The notes beneath the pieces were generated by a model. That model searched no databases. It had not been told where the DNA came from and saw only the letters and a list, made by a program, of their open reading frames with translations. DNA of 64,000 nucleotides from Paenibacillus silviterrae (lineage in GTDB: Bacteria; Bacillota; Bacilli; Paenibacillales; NBRC-103111), in NCBI RefSeq assembly GCF_030167925.1, contig NZ_JASKUT010000001.1:1860001-1924000 (forward strand), in the 5' to 3' direction. How positions within the stretch are numbered: the stretch's first letter is position 1; each line of letters begins with the position of its first letter. Positions 43,146 to 53,023 of the stretch are shown piece by piece. A program made the position numbers and the translations under genes.

Positions 43146-43670
43146 TTAAGCTTGCCGATTCCCGCCCTGCTCCCGGTACTCTATTCCGCGAAGCACGTAG
43201 CCGTCAGTCGTCCGTTTCATCCGCTCCAGGTCGGATTCTTTCAACTCGCGTACGACGGCGGCCGGTGAGCCTAAGCTTAATGTACGGGAGGGGATCGTCT
43301 TGTTTTCCGTCACAAGCGAACCGGCACCTACTAAAGCATATTCACCGATAGTGGCGCCGTTAAGGATAATCGCCCCCATCCCGATTAATGTGCCTTTACC
43401 TATAAGGCAGCCATGAATGATGGCGCCGTGTCCGACGGAAACATCCTCTTCGACTATCAGGGGTTGATCCGTGTTCACATGACCTACGCAGCCATCCTGA
43501 ATGTTGCTTCGCCGGCCGATTCGAATCGGAGCGAGATCTCCGCGCAATACCGTATTGAACCAAATGCTCGCGCCTTCTTCAATCGTCACATCCCCGATGA
43601 TCTGAACTCCGGGGGCGAGATAAACCGACGGATGAATCTTGGGGAAGATCCCATTATAGCTGTGCAGCAT
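43146..43670 (-). CDS. Gamma-carbonic-anhydrase-like left-handed beta-helix protein
   Basis: The 174-residue protein has hexapeptide repeats (VQIIGDVTIEEGASIWFNTVLRG and IGKGTLIGMGAIILNGATIG). Metal-ligand positions are kept as GHVNTDQ, SVGHGAIIHGCLIG. Relatives (YtoA/YrdA/PaaY) include active and inactive carbonic anhydrases. ATG 43670 with GGAG at 8 nt is preferred to the GTG at 43679. It ends 71 bp before the IDEAL gene. Confidence 0.88.
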   Translation of the reverse strand: MLHSYNGIFPKIHPSVYLAPGVQIIGDVTIEEGASIWFNTVLRGDLAPIRIGRRSNIQDGCVGHVNTDQPLIVEEDVSVGHGAIIHGCLIGKGTLIGMGAIILNGATIGEYALVGAGSLVTENKTIPSRTLSLGSPAAVVRELKESDLERMKRTTDGYVLRGIEYREQGGNRQA

Positions 43671-43720
43671 GACGAACACTCCTTCGACTCCAAGTTTTGG
43701 AGTGATTGTAGCAGGCTTTC

Positions 43721-44851
43721 TTACGGGTTGTCAAAGGGGATCACAATCTTGTCCTCGTCCGGAACATAGATGCCTGCAATCAAACTGGAGCCGAGCTTCG
43801 TCACCTGGACGACCCTGCCTGCGGCTTCATCCTCTCCGATCCTCACGAGTCCCAAATGCATCATCATTTGCAAAATTCTTTGCTCCAATATGGAGTCTGG
43901 GCTGTCATAATAGAACGGACGAATGAGCGGGCCGATCGCTTCCTTTAACGACGCGGCCGTTACCCATGTGCGGGAGGCCAGCTTATCCAGCCATTGTACC
44001 AGTGATTGCAAGTTGGGGATGGCGCCTTTATACAGCCTCAACCAGAAGCGGTACACTTGAAGCAGATCTTCCTTTTGCCGTTCGTCCACTCTCGCCTTTC
44101 CGAGCTCCGTTAACGCCAGCACCTGATTATGCTCGGTAATCAAATCGTTGTAATAGCAATAGTCGTAAATGAAGGAAAAGCGATTCGGGTAATCCCGAAA
44201 CATTCTTCCGTAGCCAAATCTCCAGGCCGTTTTGGGGACCAGCTCTTCCCGAACGGACAACGTCTCCAGAATTTGCTGAAGATTCCGCTTGTACATCACA
44301 TTCTCTGCAGTAAGCATCACTTCCTGATTGCGCAGGAAGCGAAGGAAGTTTCCGATATCCTCGACAATCAGCTGCTGCTCGTCCCGATAAACCGCAGGCT
44401 CTTCCGTCTCGATCAGACGCTGTTGAAATTGCTTTGCCAAAGCCGAAACGAACCTTTTCTTTAAATCGGCCGGGACCTCGAACAAATATCTCGTTTGTTG
44501 GGAATACCCGTTAAACAGCCAGCCGCGCTGCTTAAACCTGCTAATCATGTCCCTTGGGTTCCATGGTTCTCCAGATTCATCTTTGACAAACCGGCTTTGC
44601 TGGACCCGCGCGATAAGTTCCTCCAGGCTGAAAGCGCCGCGTGGGTCGAAGATCAGGGAATTCAAAAATCGGATATCCTCCATGGTCAAATCATCCACCT
44701 GCCGCTCGAATACGTCCTTCCGGCATACGGTCGATAAGATGGATTGGATCAGCTCATTTTTGGAATGTCCGTTGCATTCGCACTCATACGTTCTTGCGAT
44801 ACGGCTCAAGTCATGGATATCGGCATAGCTGAGCATATCGGCTAAATTCAT
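43721..44851 (-). CDS. Protein of unknown function with possible winged-helix segments
   Basis: The 376-residue soluble protein, start at ATG 44851 (AAAGGAG at 6 nt), begins MNLADMLSYADIHDLSRIA. It contains a Phe-rich beta region (RFSFIYDYCYYNDLITEH) and two helical segments that could be winged helices (LTELGKARVDERQKEDL and ILQMMMHLGLVRIGEDEA). There is no catalytic motif I recognise. The general look is of DNA-binding helicase-associated proteins, but this is weak. It lies alone upstream of the gamma-carbonic-anhydrase gene. Confidence 0.7.
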   Translation of the reverse strand: MNLADMLSYADIHDLSRIARTYECECNGHSKNELIQSILSTVCRKDVFERQVDDLTMEDIRFLNSLIFDPRGAFSLEELIARVQQSRFVKDESGEPWNPRDMISRFKQRGWLFNGYSQQTRYLFEVPADLKKRFVSALAKQFQQRLIETEEPAVYRDEQQLIVEDIGNFLRFLRNQEVMLTAENVMYKRNLQQILETLSVREELVPKTAWRFGYGRMFRDYPNRFSFIYDYCYYNDLITEHNQVLALTELGKARVDERQKEDLLQVYRFWLRLYKGAIPNLQSLVQWLDKLASRTWVTAASLKEAIGPLIRPFYYDSPDSILEQRILQMMMHLGLVRIGEDEAAGRVVQVTKLGSSLIAGIYVPDEDKIVIPFDNP

Positions 44852-44934
44852 GGCGTTCTCCTTTCTTGAAAGGTTGTTCTTACTACCCATTATGGGAAAA
44901 TGTTCCGGTTTTAAACGGTATTTCACGAGAAAAT

Positions 44935-44976
44935 GAAAAAAACGTCTGTGCCGGAATTCCCGGGTAACAGACGTTT
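44935..44976 (-). terminator. Intrinsic terminator after the histidine phosphatase
   Basis: AAACGTCTGT (44940-44949) and ACAGACGTTT (44967-44976) form a perfect 10-bp stem with a GC-rich loop. The minus strand continues with a T run. Confidence 0.88.
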
Positions 44977-44988
44977 ACAAAGCGAAAT

Positions 44989-45579
44989 TTATGTGCTTAG
45001 CTCATTTAAATGCAAGGTACAGTTAAGCAAACGAATATCCCATTGCTTCTCGTTGCGATAGAGAACCGTTAGGGAAGTATTGTTCAGATGCTCCTCCAGG
45101 GGACCCTGCAGGATACGGGTAATCACCGGTACGATATATCCCCCATGGCTGACAATCAGCAGTTTTTTGCCGGGATGGACCTGCTCCGTTTCGCTAACGA
45201 ACGAATCCCATCGCTGCAGCAGGGAATCATCGCTTTCCAGACCGAGCTCGTGCTCCCGCTCGCGCCAGTCTTCTCCCCATTTGGCTATCCTGTCCTGAAC
45301 CGTAGTCCCTTCCAGCTGACCGAAGGCTCGTTCCCGAAGACGGGCGTCAACACCTAATAAAGGAACGCCTGTGACCTTCTCAATCGTTAGCGCGGTTTCA
45401 TGGGCTCGCATCAAATCGCTGGCAATGATCCCATCCCACGCTTCGTGTTTCAACCGATTCGCAAGCAGCTTGGCTTGAACCCTGCCCACCTCGGCCAGCG
45501 GCGTGTCCATTTGTCCCTGCATTCTGCCTTCCAAATTCCATTCCGTTGTACCGTGACGAATCAATCCGAGCTGAATCAT
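44989..45579 (-). CDS. Histidine phosphatase family protein
   Basis: The 196-residue branch-1 phosphatase has the RHG motif (GLIRHGTTEWN), the ASDLMRAHETA helix, the Glu in RERAFGQLEG and the distal His in VSHGGYI. Close names are phosphoglycerate mutase-like or alpha-ribazole phosphatase-like; no cobalamin neighbours support the latter. Substrate unknown. It follows the anti-sigma gene after a terminator, so it has a separate transcript. Confidence 0.88.
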   Translation of the reverse strand: MIQLGLIRHGTTEWNLEGRMQGQMDTPLAEVGRVQAKLLANRLKHEAWDGIIASDLMRAHETALTIEKVTGVPLLGVDARLRERAFGQLEGTTVQDRIAKWGEDWREREHELGLESDDSLLQRWDSFVSETEQVHPGKKLLIVSHGGYIVPVITRILQGPLEEHLNNTSLTVLYRNEKQWDIRLLNCTLHLNELST

Positions 45580-45610
45580 GGACTTTGCTCCTATTCTTAA
45601 AGGATAAGTA

Positions 45611-45642
45611 GGCTAAAAAAGAAAAACCCCTCCGCAAGGGGT
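45611..45642 (-). terminator. Intrinsic terminator of the ECF sigma operon
   Basis: ACCCCT (45626-45631) and AGGGGT (45637-45642) with loop CCGCA, followed on the minus strand by TTTTTCTTTTTT. It lies 14 bp after the anti-sigma stop. Confidence 0.8.
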
Positions 45643-45655
45643 CAACCGCCTATCG

Positions 45656-46282
45656 TTACGAGCGGGTTCGCGAAAGCCAGTTCATAATGAGCAAAGTGCA
45701 TGTTAGACCGAGCAGCGACAAAAACATCATGTAATCCTTCACGGTCTGAATAGGTCCTACTTTATACATAAACGGCTCGTTGAAACCCTTGAGACTGGCC
45801 ACCGCCGTCGGCATGGAGTGCACATTCATCGAATCCCCGCTGCTTCCTGCGATCACGACAGGCTCCCCAAGCCGTCCGAAGACGGACGATTGCTGGCTTG
45901 CCACGGTATCGGACGAAAAGCCACCGGCTGCCGAAAAAACAAACGTAAAAATGAACAAGGTCAGACAGAAGGCAACGACAGCAGTAACGTTTCTGCGCAT
46001 TTTGTAGGAGAAATGGTACAGCTTGTCGCCTACCGGAACTCTCCAGGACTCGTCTTGATAAATACGCTTCATCACGCTCTCTGAAATGATCGGCGCTTGC
46101 CGCTCTGTTCCCATCGTTTCCGTTACCGATTTGATCAGATCCTCGCTCTCCCGCCACATTTCGAATTCCTCGGCACATTGTACACAATGCTTGATGTGCT
46201 CGTCCACGGCCTGCCGCTTCAAATCACGCTCATTCAAATCCCAATATTCGGCGAACAATTCTTGAATATCCTCGCATTTCAT
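45656..46282 (-). CDS. Membrane anti-sigma factor with zinc-finger domain
   Basis: The 208-residue protein has an N-terminal ZAS-type zinc finger (HIKHCVQC, the H-x3-C-x2-C pattern, preceded by the Cys at position 3 and a long helix). Two membrane helices follow (about 105-130 and 182-205). It should bind and hold the sigma factor encoded just upstream; the 4-bp overlap (ATGA) supports this pairing. The outer loop carries a Met/His/Ser-rich stretch. Its inducing signal is unknown. Confidence 0.85.
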   Translation of the reverse strand: MKCEDIQELFAEYWDLNERDLKRQAVDEHIKHCVQCAEEFEMWRESEDLIKSVTETMGTERQAPIISESVMKRIYQDESWRVPVGDKLYHFSYKMRRNVTAVVAFCLTLFIFTFVFSAAGGFSSDTVASQQSSVFGRLGEPVVIAGSSGDSMNVHSMPTAVASLKGFNEPFMYKVGPIQTVKDYMMFLSLLGLTCTLLIMNWLSRTRS

Positions 46283-46872
46283 CTCCGGTTCATCCCCTCG
46301 TACTCCTCCAAGATCGGTTCCACAAAGTACGGCTCAAGCTGCAGCTTCACACTGGCTCTGGCTCGAAACAATAACGATTTGACCGAACTTACGGTTTGCC
46401 CTAATATATTCGCGATTTCCTGGTAATCGAGCTGGTCGTATTCACGCAGAATCAACGCGGATCTTTGCTTCTCGGGCAAATTGTTGATCGCATCCCTGAC
46501 CATTAACACCTTCTCGTTGCGAAGCACGGTTTGCTCCGGCAGCGTATCTAACGATGTTTGCGGCGTATGGCCGCTTTCCTCCAAGGAAACCTTAATGCTC
46601 CTATGCTTGCGCAGCTCGCTTAACACCGTATTGCGCGCAATGGTGTACAGCCAAGTGGAGAACGTTGCCTCCACCTCTCGAAACGAGTGAAGACTGCGAT
46701 ACGCCTTGTAGAAGGTCTCGTTGCAGAGGTCTTCGGCCAGCGACTCCATCTGCGAGCTTTTCAGCATGTGATATATAAAAGCCAATATTTTGCGTTCATA
46801 TCGGCGCATCAATTCGTCGTAGAGCTGAACGTTGCCGTCCTTGATCTCTCTGATCAACTGGGAATCGGTCAT
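46279..46872 (-). CDS. ECF RNA polymerase sigma factor (SigW-like)
   Basis: The 197-residue group-4 sigma factor has region 2 (YHMLKSSQMESLAEDLCNET, FSTWLYTIARNTVLSE) and region 4 (LPEKQRSALILREYDQLDYQ, IANILGQTVSSVKSLLFRAR). ATG 46872 with GGAGG at 10 nt is preferred to the longer frame at 46959. It overlaps the anti-sigma gene by 4 bp. ECF factors of this group respond to envelope stress. Target promoters are not identified; no ECF-type promoter was clear upstream. Confidence 0.92.
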   Translation of the reverse strand: MTDSQLIREIKDGNVQLYDELMRRYERKILAFIYHMLKSSQMESLAEDLCNETFYKAYRSLHSFREVEATFSTWLYTIARNTVLSELRKHRSIKVSLEESGHTPQTSLDTLPEQTVLRNEKVLMVRDAINNLPEKQRSALILREYDQLDYQEIANILGQTVSSVKSLLFRARASVKLQLEPYFVEPILEEYEGMNRR

Positions 46873-47142
46873 TACTTGCGACCCTCCTTGTGATTCCTGC
46901 TTACTCCCAGTGACGTTACTAATTTTACTGTTAGGGGAGTAGAAAAGTTGCGGTATCATTTTAAAAAATATTTAGAATAAATCGACTCTAGTGTAAGATT
47001 CGTTGCACATAGTCAAAAATCCTGCTTTTCCGACATCTTTCAGAGAAATTACCAAAAAAAGGTGTGCAATCCTACTAAGGAATGCTCATGAGAAGGAACA
47101 GATGCCCCCTATATATGTAATGCGAGAGAGTAAACAACTATC
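46873..47142 (-). other. Non-coding region upstream of the sigma factor
   Basis: No gene is seen between the sigma factor and the tyrA terminator. TTGACT with a TACACT 15 nt downstream is a weak promoter candidate near 47000-47026. A pair of repeated TGTGCAA/TTGCACA stretches occurs nearby, without further support. Confidence 0.3.
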
Positions 47143-47175
47143 ACAAAAAAAAAGACCACCTGAATTTCAGGTGGT
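47143..47175 (-). terminator. Intrinsic terminator of the aromatic supraoperon
   Basis: ACCACCTGA (47155-47163) and TCAGGTGGT (47167-47175) form a perfect 9-bp stem with a 3-nt loop, followed on the minus strand by TCTTTTTTTTT. It lies 126 bp beyond tyrA. Confidence 0.9.
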
Positions 47176-47300
47176 TGCACATAGTGCCATTATTCGGATA
47201 GGAGTGGAGAGAAACCATACTGTACTTTTATTATATGTATCCGTTTACAATCTGTCAATGGTTTTTTTGAAAACGGTTACCTTTAAATTTAAAAAAAAGA

Positions 47301-48389
47301 TTACACGTGAACCGTGTAATCCTTCTTCAGCAGCTCGAGTGCCTTGTCCATGTGCTCTTCTTCCCCAAATGAAAGACGGAGCACTCCCGGCACATCTTCC
47401 CTGCTTTCAATAATTTGAATATTGCTCAGATTGACCTTGTGGTTGCCCAGGAGCATCGTAATTTGACCGATGACCCCCGGATGGTCCGGTACATCTACAT
47501 AAATATCGTAGAAGGAATGGATAACGCCTTTACGCCGCTCCGGCAAGTTATTCCGGAAGCTTCCAGCCAGACGGAATTCCTCCTGAATGGCTTCACCGTT
47601 CTCCGTCTGAATCAACTCGATAAATCGAGCAATCTCCAGATTCCAATCGGAGAGCAGCTTTAACATCACATCTTTGTTATTGATCAGGATGTCACGCCAG
47701 ATGATCGGATCGCTGGAGGCGATGCGGGTAATATCCCGGAAGCCGCCTGCGGCGAGCAGCTGATACAGATCGTTCGAGCGGTTGTAATTGGCGATTTGGT
47801 TCACCAAGGCAACGGCAATGACGTGGGGCAAATGGCTGATGGCCCCGACAATCGTATCATGTGATTTCGCGTCAAGCTTAACGATATGCGCCTTCGTCCA
47901 GCTGAGAAGCTCCACCAGCCGATCATACGCCTCCGCAGGTGTATTTGCTTCCGGTGTCAGAACATAGAAGGCGTTCTCGAACAGAAGTGAAGTGGCCGCC
48001 TCCACTCCCGACTTTTCCTTACCCGCCATCGGATGTCCGCCGATAAAATGCACGTCTCTCAGCTCTAAACCTGCCGCGTACGCAGCTACGGATGCTTTTG
48101 TGCTGCCTACATCGGTAATGATGCAGCCGGGCTTCAGGGGCAGCCGGGTCAGCTTTAACAAATACTCCTCCAAGTTCCCTACCGGCACGCAGACAAAAAG
48201 AAAGTCCGCATCGGCTGCGGCTTCCTCCAACGAGGTGGTGGCATAATCCACCACTCCCCGTTTCATATATTTTTCTACGGACGCAGGATTGTTCGAATGG
48301 CCGACGACCGTCACCCCCGGCTTCCCTTTGAAGCACAAGGCGAGCGAGCCTCCGATCAAGCCTACGCCGAATATCGCAATTTTGGTCAT
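47301..48389 (-). CDS. tyrA: Prephenate dehydrogenase with C-terminal ACT domain
   Basis: The 362-residue NAD-dependent enzyme makes 4-hydroxyphenylpyruvate for tyrosine. The nucleotide motif is IFGVGLIGGSLALC; catalytic regions include GSTKASV, HPMAGKEKSG and GAISHLPHV. The ACT domain (about 290-362, starting YVDVPDHPGVIGQIT) should mediate feedback by tyrosine. Start overlaps hisC by 4 bp. In B. subtilis aroE follows tyrA; here a terminator follows and aroE (EPSP synthase) is not present. Confidence 0.96.
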   Translation of the reverse strand: MTKIAIFGVGLIGGSLALCFKGKPGVTVVGHSNNPASVEKYMKRGVVDYATTSLEEAAADADFLFVCVPVGNLEEYLLKLTRLPLKPGCIITDVGSTKASVAAYAAGLELRDVHFIGGHPMAGKEKSGVEAATSLLFENAFYVLTPEANTPAEAYDRLVELLSWTKAHIVKLDAKSHDTIVGAISHLPHVIAVALVNQIANYNRSNDLYQLLAAGGFRDITRIASSDPIIWRDILINNKDVMLKLLSDWNLEIARFIELIQTENGEAIQEEFRLAGSFRNNLPERRKGVIHSFYDIYVDVPDHPGVIGQITMLLGNHKVNLSNIQIIESREDVPGVLRLSFGEEEHMDKALELLKKDYTVHV

Positions 48390-49489
48390 GAGGACACGGC
48401 CACTTCACTCAGCACTTCGCTAAGCGCGGACAGGAACTTCTCGTTCTGCTCCTCGCTGCCGACCGTAACGCGGATTTTTGTCGGATAGCCCCAGCCTGCA
48501 TCATGTCGGATAATAATCCCTTTACGCAGAAGCGCCTCGAACACCGCCTTACCGGAGCGCTTTACGTCCACCATGATGAAGTTGCCGTGAGCATCGAAGT
48601 AGTCAAGCCCCATCTCATCGAATCGTGCGGTAATTTGCTTAATGCCCTTGGCGTTCGCATCACGGCACTTCTCGATAAATTGGGAGTCCTGGATAGAAGC
48701 CAATGCCGCCTTCTGTGCAAAGCTGGTCGTATTGAACGGTTCGCGAACTTGATTGATGGATCGAATCACATCCTGATGCCCGATGCCATAACCGATCCGC
48801 AGTGATGCCAGACCGAAAATTTTGGAGAAGGTGCGCAGCACGATAATGTTGTCGTATTCCTTGAGCATGGCAATACTGTCGGGATACTGGCCGCTTACAT
48901 TGTACTCGGCATAGGCCTCATCGAGGACTACGAGTACATGCTTCGGCACCGCATCCAGAAATGCGCGAACTTCCTGTTCGGTGTTCATGGTGCCTGTCGG
49001 ATTGTTCGGGTTGCATAGCCATATCACCTTCGTCCGATCCGTAACCTTCGACAGCATGGCATCAAGATCGTGCTTGCCGTTCGCGTCGACCGGAACCTCG
49101 ATGATGACAGCTCCTTCGATTTCCGCATTGTGCTTATACTGAGGGAATGTCGGAGTAGCCGTAATCGTTTCATTACCCGGCTCCAGATAAGCGCGGGCGA
49201 TCATTAGAATAATTTCGTCCGACCCTGCACCGAAAATGATTTGATTGTTTTGCACGCCAAAGTGCGCGGAAAGCGCCGTTGTCAGCTCGACAGCCCCGCC
49301 GTCCGGATAAATGCTTGCTTGGTCGACCATCGCCACGATGGCCTCCTTCGCCTTCGGCGAGCTGCCGAACGGATTCTCGTTGGAGGCAAGCTTGATTACT
49401 TCCGTCAATCCAAGCTCCCGCTTGACTTCATCCATCGGCTTGCCCGGTTGATAAACCGGTAAATGAACAATATTTTTCTTAGGCTGCAT
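48386..49489 (-). CDS. hisC: Histidinol-phosphate/aromatic aminotransferase
   Basis: The 367-residue class I/II PLP aminotransferase has the PLP-lysine segment LRTFSKIFGLASLRIGYG and ASNENPFG, GAGSDEII and NPNNPTGT motifs. In the aromatic operon HisC also acts on tyrosine and phenylalanine precursors. The order trpA-hisC-tyrA matches B. subtilis. ATG start has GGAGGTG-like bases upstream (AGAGGTGACC). Confidence 0.95.
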   Translation of the reverse strand: MQPKKNIVHLPVYQPGKPMDEVKRELGLTEVIKLASNENPFGSSPKAKEAIVAMVDQASIYPDGGAVELTTALSAHFGVQNNQIIFGAGSDEIILMIARAYLEPGNETITATPTFPQYKHNAEIEGAVIIEVPVDANGKHDLDAMLSKVTDRTKVIWLCNPNNPTGTMNTEQEVRAFLDAVPKHVLVVLDEAYAEYNVSGQYPDSIAMLKEYDNIIVLRTFSKIFGLASLRIGYGIGHQDVIRSINQVREPFNTTSFAQKAALASIQDSQFIEKCRDANAKGIKQITARFDEMGLDYFDAHGNFIMVDVKRSGKAVFEALLRKGIIIRHDAGWGYPTKIRVTVGSEEQNEKFLSALSEVLSEVAVSS

Positions 49490-49531
49490 AGCCGGTCACC
49501 TCTCTACGTATAGGAAAATGGAAAAGTGCTA

Positions 49532-50344
49532 TTACTCTCCCACTAATTCTCTCACAAAATTGCGAATTTGCAAGAGTCCCTGCGACTTTGTTTGCTCCGA
49601 AGCAAGGAGTGGAAGCACTTCCTCCACTTGTCGGACCAGTGCGCTGCCCACAACGATCCCGTCGCAGGTCTCTGCAAAACGAACGACCTGCTCCCGATTC
49701 GAGATCCCGAAACCGACGGCGATCGGCAGATCCGTTACACTTTTTACCGTCTTCAGGAACTCATCCACTCCGCTATGAAATTCGCTTCTAGTCCCCGTAA
49801 CCCCTAACGAAGAGACACAATATACGAAGCCCGACGCACGGGAGACGATCCGCTGAATTCGCTCGTTTGAGGTAGGAGCTACAAGCGGAATCAGGTGAAG
49901 CCCATGCTTCTCCGCCAGCTCGCGAACCTCCTGGTCCTCCTCCATCGGCAGGTCGGGAATGATGAGTCCGCTGATTTCATTTTCCTTTAGGATAGGGAAT
50001 ATACGATCCAGCCCCATTTGCAGCACCGGATTGTAATAGGTGAACAGGACAAAAGGCAGCTCGCAGCCTTCCTCTCTTGCCTGCTTCGCCGCATGAATCA
50101 CGTCCCGGATGGAGATCCGGTTCGATTTCAACGCACGGCCGGAGGAACGCTGGATCACCGGACCGTCGGCAAGCGGGTCGGAATACGGTACTCCGAGCTC
50201 TACGATGCTGGCTCCGCCCTTCTCCAGCTCCTTGATAATATCAATGGAAGTGCGAACGTCGGGATCACCAATGGTCAAAAAGGGAATGAATGCCGTTTGC
50301 CGCTTCTCCCGCAGCTCGGCGAATTTTTGATCAATGCGATTCAT
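49532..50344 (-). CDS. trpA: Tryptophan synthase alpha subunit
   Basis: The 270-residue TIM barrel cleaves indole-3-glycerol phosphate. Catalytic Glu is in [20 protein letters not shown] and catalytic Asp in [10 protein letters not shown]; the phosphate site is [11 protein letters not shown] and VVGSALVRQ. Its start overlaps the trpB stop by 14 bp. It is the last trp gene. Confidence 0.97.
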   Translation of the reverse strand: MNRIDQKFAELREKRQTAFIPFLTIGDPDVRTSIDIIKELEKGGASIVELGVPYSDPLADGPVIQRSSGRALKSNRISIRDVIHAAKQAREEGCELPFVLFTYYNPVLQMGLDRIFPILKENEISGLIIPDLPMEEDQEVRELAEKHGLHLIPLVAPTSNERIQRIVSRASGFVYCVSSLGVTGTRSEFHSGVDEFLKTVKSVTDLPIAVGFGISNREQVVRFAETCDGIVVGSALVRQVEEVLPLLASEQTKSQGLLQIRNFVRELVGE

Positions 50345-51536
50345 TCGAATTCCCCCCCAAATATTTCATGATTGCTTCGACGTCCTTATCTCCGCGGCCC
50401 GACAAGCTGACCACAATGATTTCATCCTTATTCATCGTAGGAGCCAGCTTCATCGTTTGAGCGATCGCGTGAGCGCTCTCGAGTGCCGGAATGATGCCTT
50501 CCGTGCGGCTGAGGAGCTGCAGCGCGTCCAATGCTTCCTTATCGGTAATCGGTACGTATTCTGCACGGCCTGTATCCTTCAGATACGAGTGCTCCGGTCC
50601 GACGCCTGGATAATCCAGCCCGGCCGAGATCGAATGAGCCTCTTGTACTTGTCCGTACTCATCCTGCAGCAGGTAGCTCATCGAGCCTTGGAATACCCCG
50701 TGGCTTCCCTTGGTCATCGTGGCGGCATGCTCTTCCGTTTCCACACCTTTACCTGCCGCCTCAACACCGATCAGACGCACCTTCTCGTCATTCACGAACG
50801 GATAAAACATACCGATCGCGTTCGAGCCCCCGCCAATCGCCGCCACAACGGCATGAGGCAGCCGGCCCTCCAGCTCCAAAATTTGCTTGCGGGATTCGTC
50901 GCCGATAATGCGCTGGAAGTCGCGAACCATCATCGGGTAAGGGTGCGGACCTGTAGCCGAGCCCAAAATATAGTACGTGTCTTCCACATGGCTGACCCAG
51001 TAGCGGAGCGTTTCGTTACATGCATCCTTAAGCGTCCGGGTGCCGGAGGTTACGGGCACTACCTCAGTGCCGAGCAGGTTCATCCGGAACACATTGAGCT
51101 GCTGACGCTTTGTGTCCTCCTCGCCCATGAATACCTTGCATTCAAAGCCCAGCAGAGCTGCGACCGTTGCGGTAGCTACACCGTGCTGTCCTGCGCCGGT
51201 TTCCGCGATGATTTTTTTCTTCCCCATCCACTTGGCGAGCAAGCCTTGACCGAGTGCGTTGTTGATTTTGTGTGCGCCGGTGTGGTTGAGGTCCTCGCGC
51301 TTCAAATAAATTTTCGCTCCGCCCAAATGCTCGGTTAAACGTCCTGCGTAATAGAGAGACGTCGGTCTTCCGGAGTAACGGTGCAGCCAGTAATGGAGCT
51401 CCTGCTGGAATCTTTCGTCCTTCGAATATTTTTTATATGCCTCTTCCAGCTCGATCAATGCGTTCATAAGCGTCTCGGGAACATAACGTCCGCCGAACTT
51501 CCCGAATCGTCCTTGCTCATCCGGTCCGTTAAACAT
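50331..51536 (-). CDS. trpB: Tryptophan synthase beta subunit
   Basis: The 401-residue PLP enzyme condenses indole and serine. The PLP Lys is in [23 protein letters not shown] binds phosphate and Glu is in ETGAGQHG. Start overlaps trpF by 8 bp. It forms the alpha2-beta2 complex with TrpA. Confidence 0.98.
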   Translation of the reverse strand: MFNGPDEQGRFGKFGGRYVPETLMNALIELEEAYKKYSKDERFQQELHYWLHRYSGRPTSLYYAGRLTEHLGGAKIYLKREDLNHTGAHKINNALGQGLLAKWMGKKKIIAETGAGQHGVATATVAALLGFECKVFMGEEDTKRQQLNVFRMNLLGTEVVPVTSGTRTLKDACNETLRYWVSHVEDTYYILGSATGPHPYPMMVRDFQRIIGDESRKQILELEGRLPHAVVAAIGGGSNAIGMFYPFVNDEKVRLIGVEAAGKGVETEEHAATMTKGSHGVFQGSMSYLLQDEYGQVQEAHSISAGLDYPGVGPEHSYLKDTGRAEYVPITDKEALDALQLLSRTEGIIPALESAHAIAQTMKLAPTMNKDEIIVVSLSGRGDKDVEAIMKYLGGNSNESH

Positions 51537-52212
51537 TGGCCTTCACCCTTTCTACGAAACTGCGAATTTTATGAATGTCTTTGGTTCCGTCCGTCTCCAC
51601 TCCGCTTGAAACATCAACCCCGTCAGGACCATACGTATGCAGCAGGTCCTGCACATTCTCCGGATGAAGTCCCCCTGCAACCAGCAGCGGAATCCCAGCT
51701 TCCCGGCACCATGCCTGATAAGGCGGTATCGTATCCCAGGCAAAGGTTTTCCCTGAGCCTCCGCCATATACCGGATCAAACGTATCCAGCAGCACTCCGT
51801 CAATATAGGGCTGAAACGGTTCGAGCTGAGCGCTCACCTGCTCCTTCGTTAGGGAGGACTCCGATTGGCCGGCAAGCGACCAAACCTTCAGCACTTTTGC
51901 GCCGGGGAAAGCTTCCTTCACCGCACGGCAAAACTCCGGACTCTCCTGCCCGTGCAGCTGAATGATATCCAAAGGGGCAGCCGTCATAATCGCTTGAAGC
52001 TCCTCTATCGCCGGGTTCACGAACACCCCCACCGCCTCAGGCTTTCCGGATTTCCCCGTCTCCCGAAGTACACGTAGGAGCTCCGACGCTTGCTCCACTG
52101 TTACCTGGCGCTTGCTTCGGGCAAAGAGGAACCCGATATGGTCGACGGGAAGCGAAGCGACCGAACGTACCATATCGGCCGTCTGCAGCCCGCATATTTT
52201 CACACTTGGCAT
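51529..52212 (-). CDS. trpF: Phosphoribosylanthranilate isomerase
   Basis: The 227-residue TIM-barrel enzyme performs the Amadori rearrangement of PRA to CdRP. Catalytic Cys is in VKICGLQ and Asp in [18 protein letters not shown]; phosphate-binding GGLHPENV and VDVSSGVE are intact. It follows trpC by 7 bp and overlaps trpB. Confidence 0.97.
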   Translation of the reverse strand: MPSVKICGLQTADMVRSVASLPVDHIGFLFARSKRQVTVEQASELLRVLRETGKSGKPEAVGVFVNPAIEELQAIMTAAPLDIIQLHGQESPEFCRAVKEAFPGAKVLKVWSLAGQSESSLTKEQVSAQLEPFQPYIDGVLLDTFDPVYGGGSGKTFAWDTIPPYQAWCREAGIPLLVAGGLHPENVQDLLHTYGPDGVDVSSGVETDGTKDIHKIRSFVERVKANV

Positions 52213-52219
52213 GATGTGG

Positions 52220-53023
52220 CTACTCCTTTACAGCGTCCGTGCGGCTGCCCAGCAGATCGTATACCGCCTCGGTTACATTCGGCTGACGCATGAAATGCTC
52301 ACCCACTAGAACGGCTTGAGCTCCGATGGATTGCAAATAACCGATCTCCTCTGCCTTGGATATGCCGCTTTCGCTCACTACAGTCACGCCCTTCGGAATA
52401 TGGCGGGTAAGCTCCTCGGTCGTTTTGAGATCCGTCACGAACGTCTTCAGGTTCCGGTTGTTGATGCCGACGAGTGTCGGATGGAGCTCTAGCACCCTAT
52501 CCAATTCTTCCTTGTCGTGTACCTCGATCAGTGTATCCAGATCGATGGAGGAAGCAATTTGGCTGAACTCCTTCATCTGAGCAGTAGTGAGGATCGCTGC
52601 GATAAGCAGAATGGCATCCGCGCCGATGACGCGCGCTTCATAAATCTGATGCGCATCAATCGTAAAGTCCTTCCGAAGCAGCGGGAGTCCGACGGATTTT
52701 CGGACCTGAGTCAAATAATCGTTGCTGCCCTGAAAGTACTGTACATCGGTCAGAACGGAAATGCAGTCCGCCCCTGCCGCTTCGTACGCCTTGGCAAGAC
52801 CTACCGGCTCAAAATCCTCACGAATCAGTCCTTTGGACGGTGAAGCCTTCTTCACCTCTGCAATCAAACCCATGGGGCGCTTGCGCCCTGCAGTCAAGGC
52901 TCTTTCAAAACCAAGACAGGGGGGGAGCGATGCAATCTGCTTCTCCATCTCCCCGATGGTTACCTTTTCTTTCAGTAAGGCAACCTCCTGCTGCTTCGTT
53001 GCTACAATTTTATCAAGAAACAT
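52220..53023 (-). CDS. trpC: Indole-3-glycerol phosphate synthase
   Basis: The 267-residue enzyme cyclises CdRP to indole-3-glycerol phosphate. Seen are GLIAEVKKASPSKG, LPLLRKDFTID (Lys), VGINNRNLKTF and VVSESGISKAEE. It overlaps the stop of trpD by 11 bp. Confidence 0.97.
   Translation of the reverse strand: MFLDKIVATKQQEVALLKEKVTIGEMEKQIASLPPCLGFERALTAGRKRPMGLIAEVKKASPSKGLIREDFEPVGLAKAYEAAGADCISVLTDVQYFQGSNDYLTQVRKSVGLPLLRKDFTIDAHQIYEARVIGADAILLIAAILTTAQMKEFSQIASSIDLDTLIEVHDKEELDRVLELHPTLVGINNRNLKTFVTDLKTTEELTRHIPKGVTVVSESGISKAEEIGYLQSIGAQAVLVGEHFMRQPNVTEAVYDLLGSRTDAVKE

Noticed and set aside
50334..51338. 334-codon plus-strand frame
   Set aside because: Antisense shadow of trpB; no ribosome site or family pattern.
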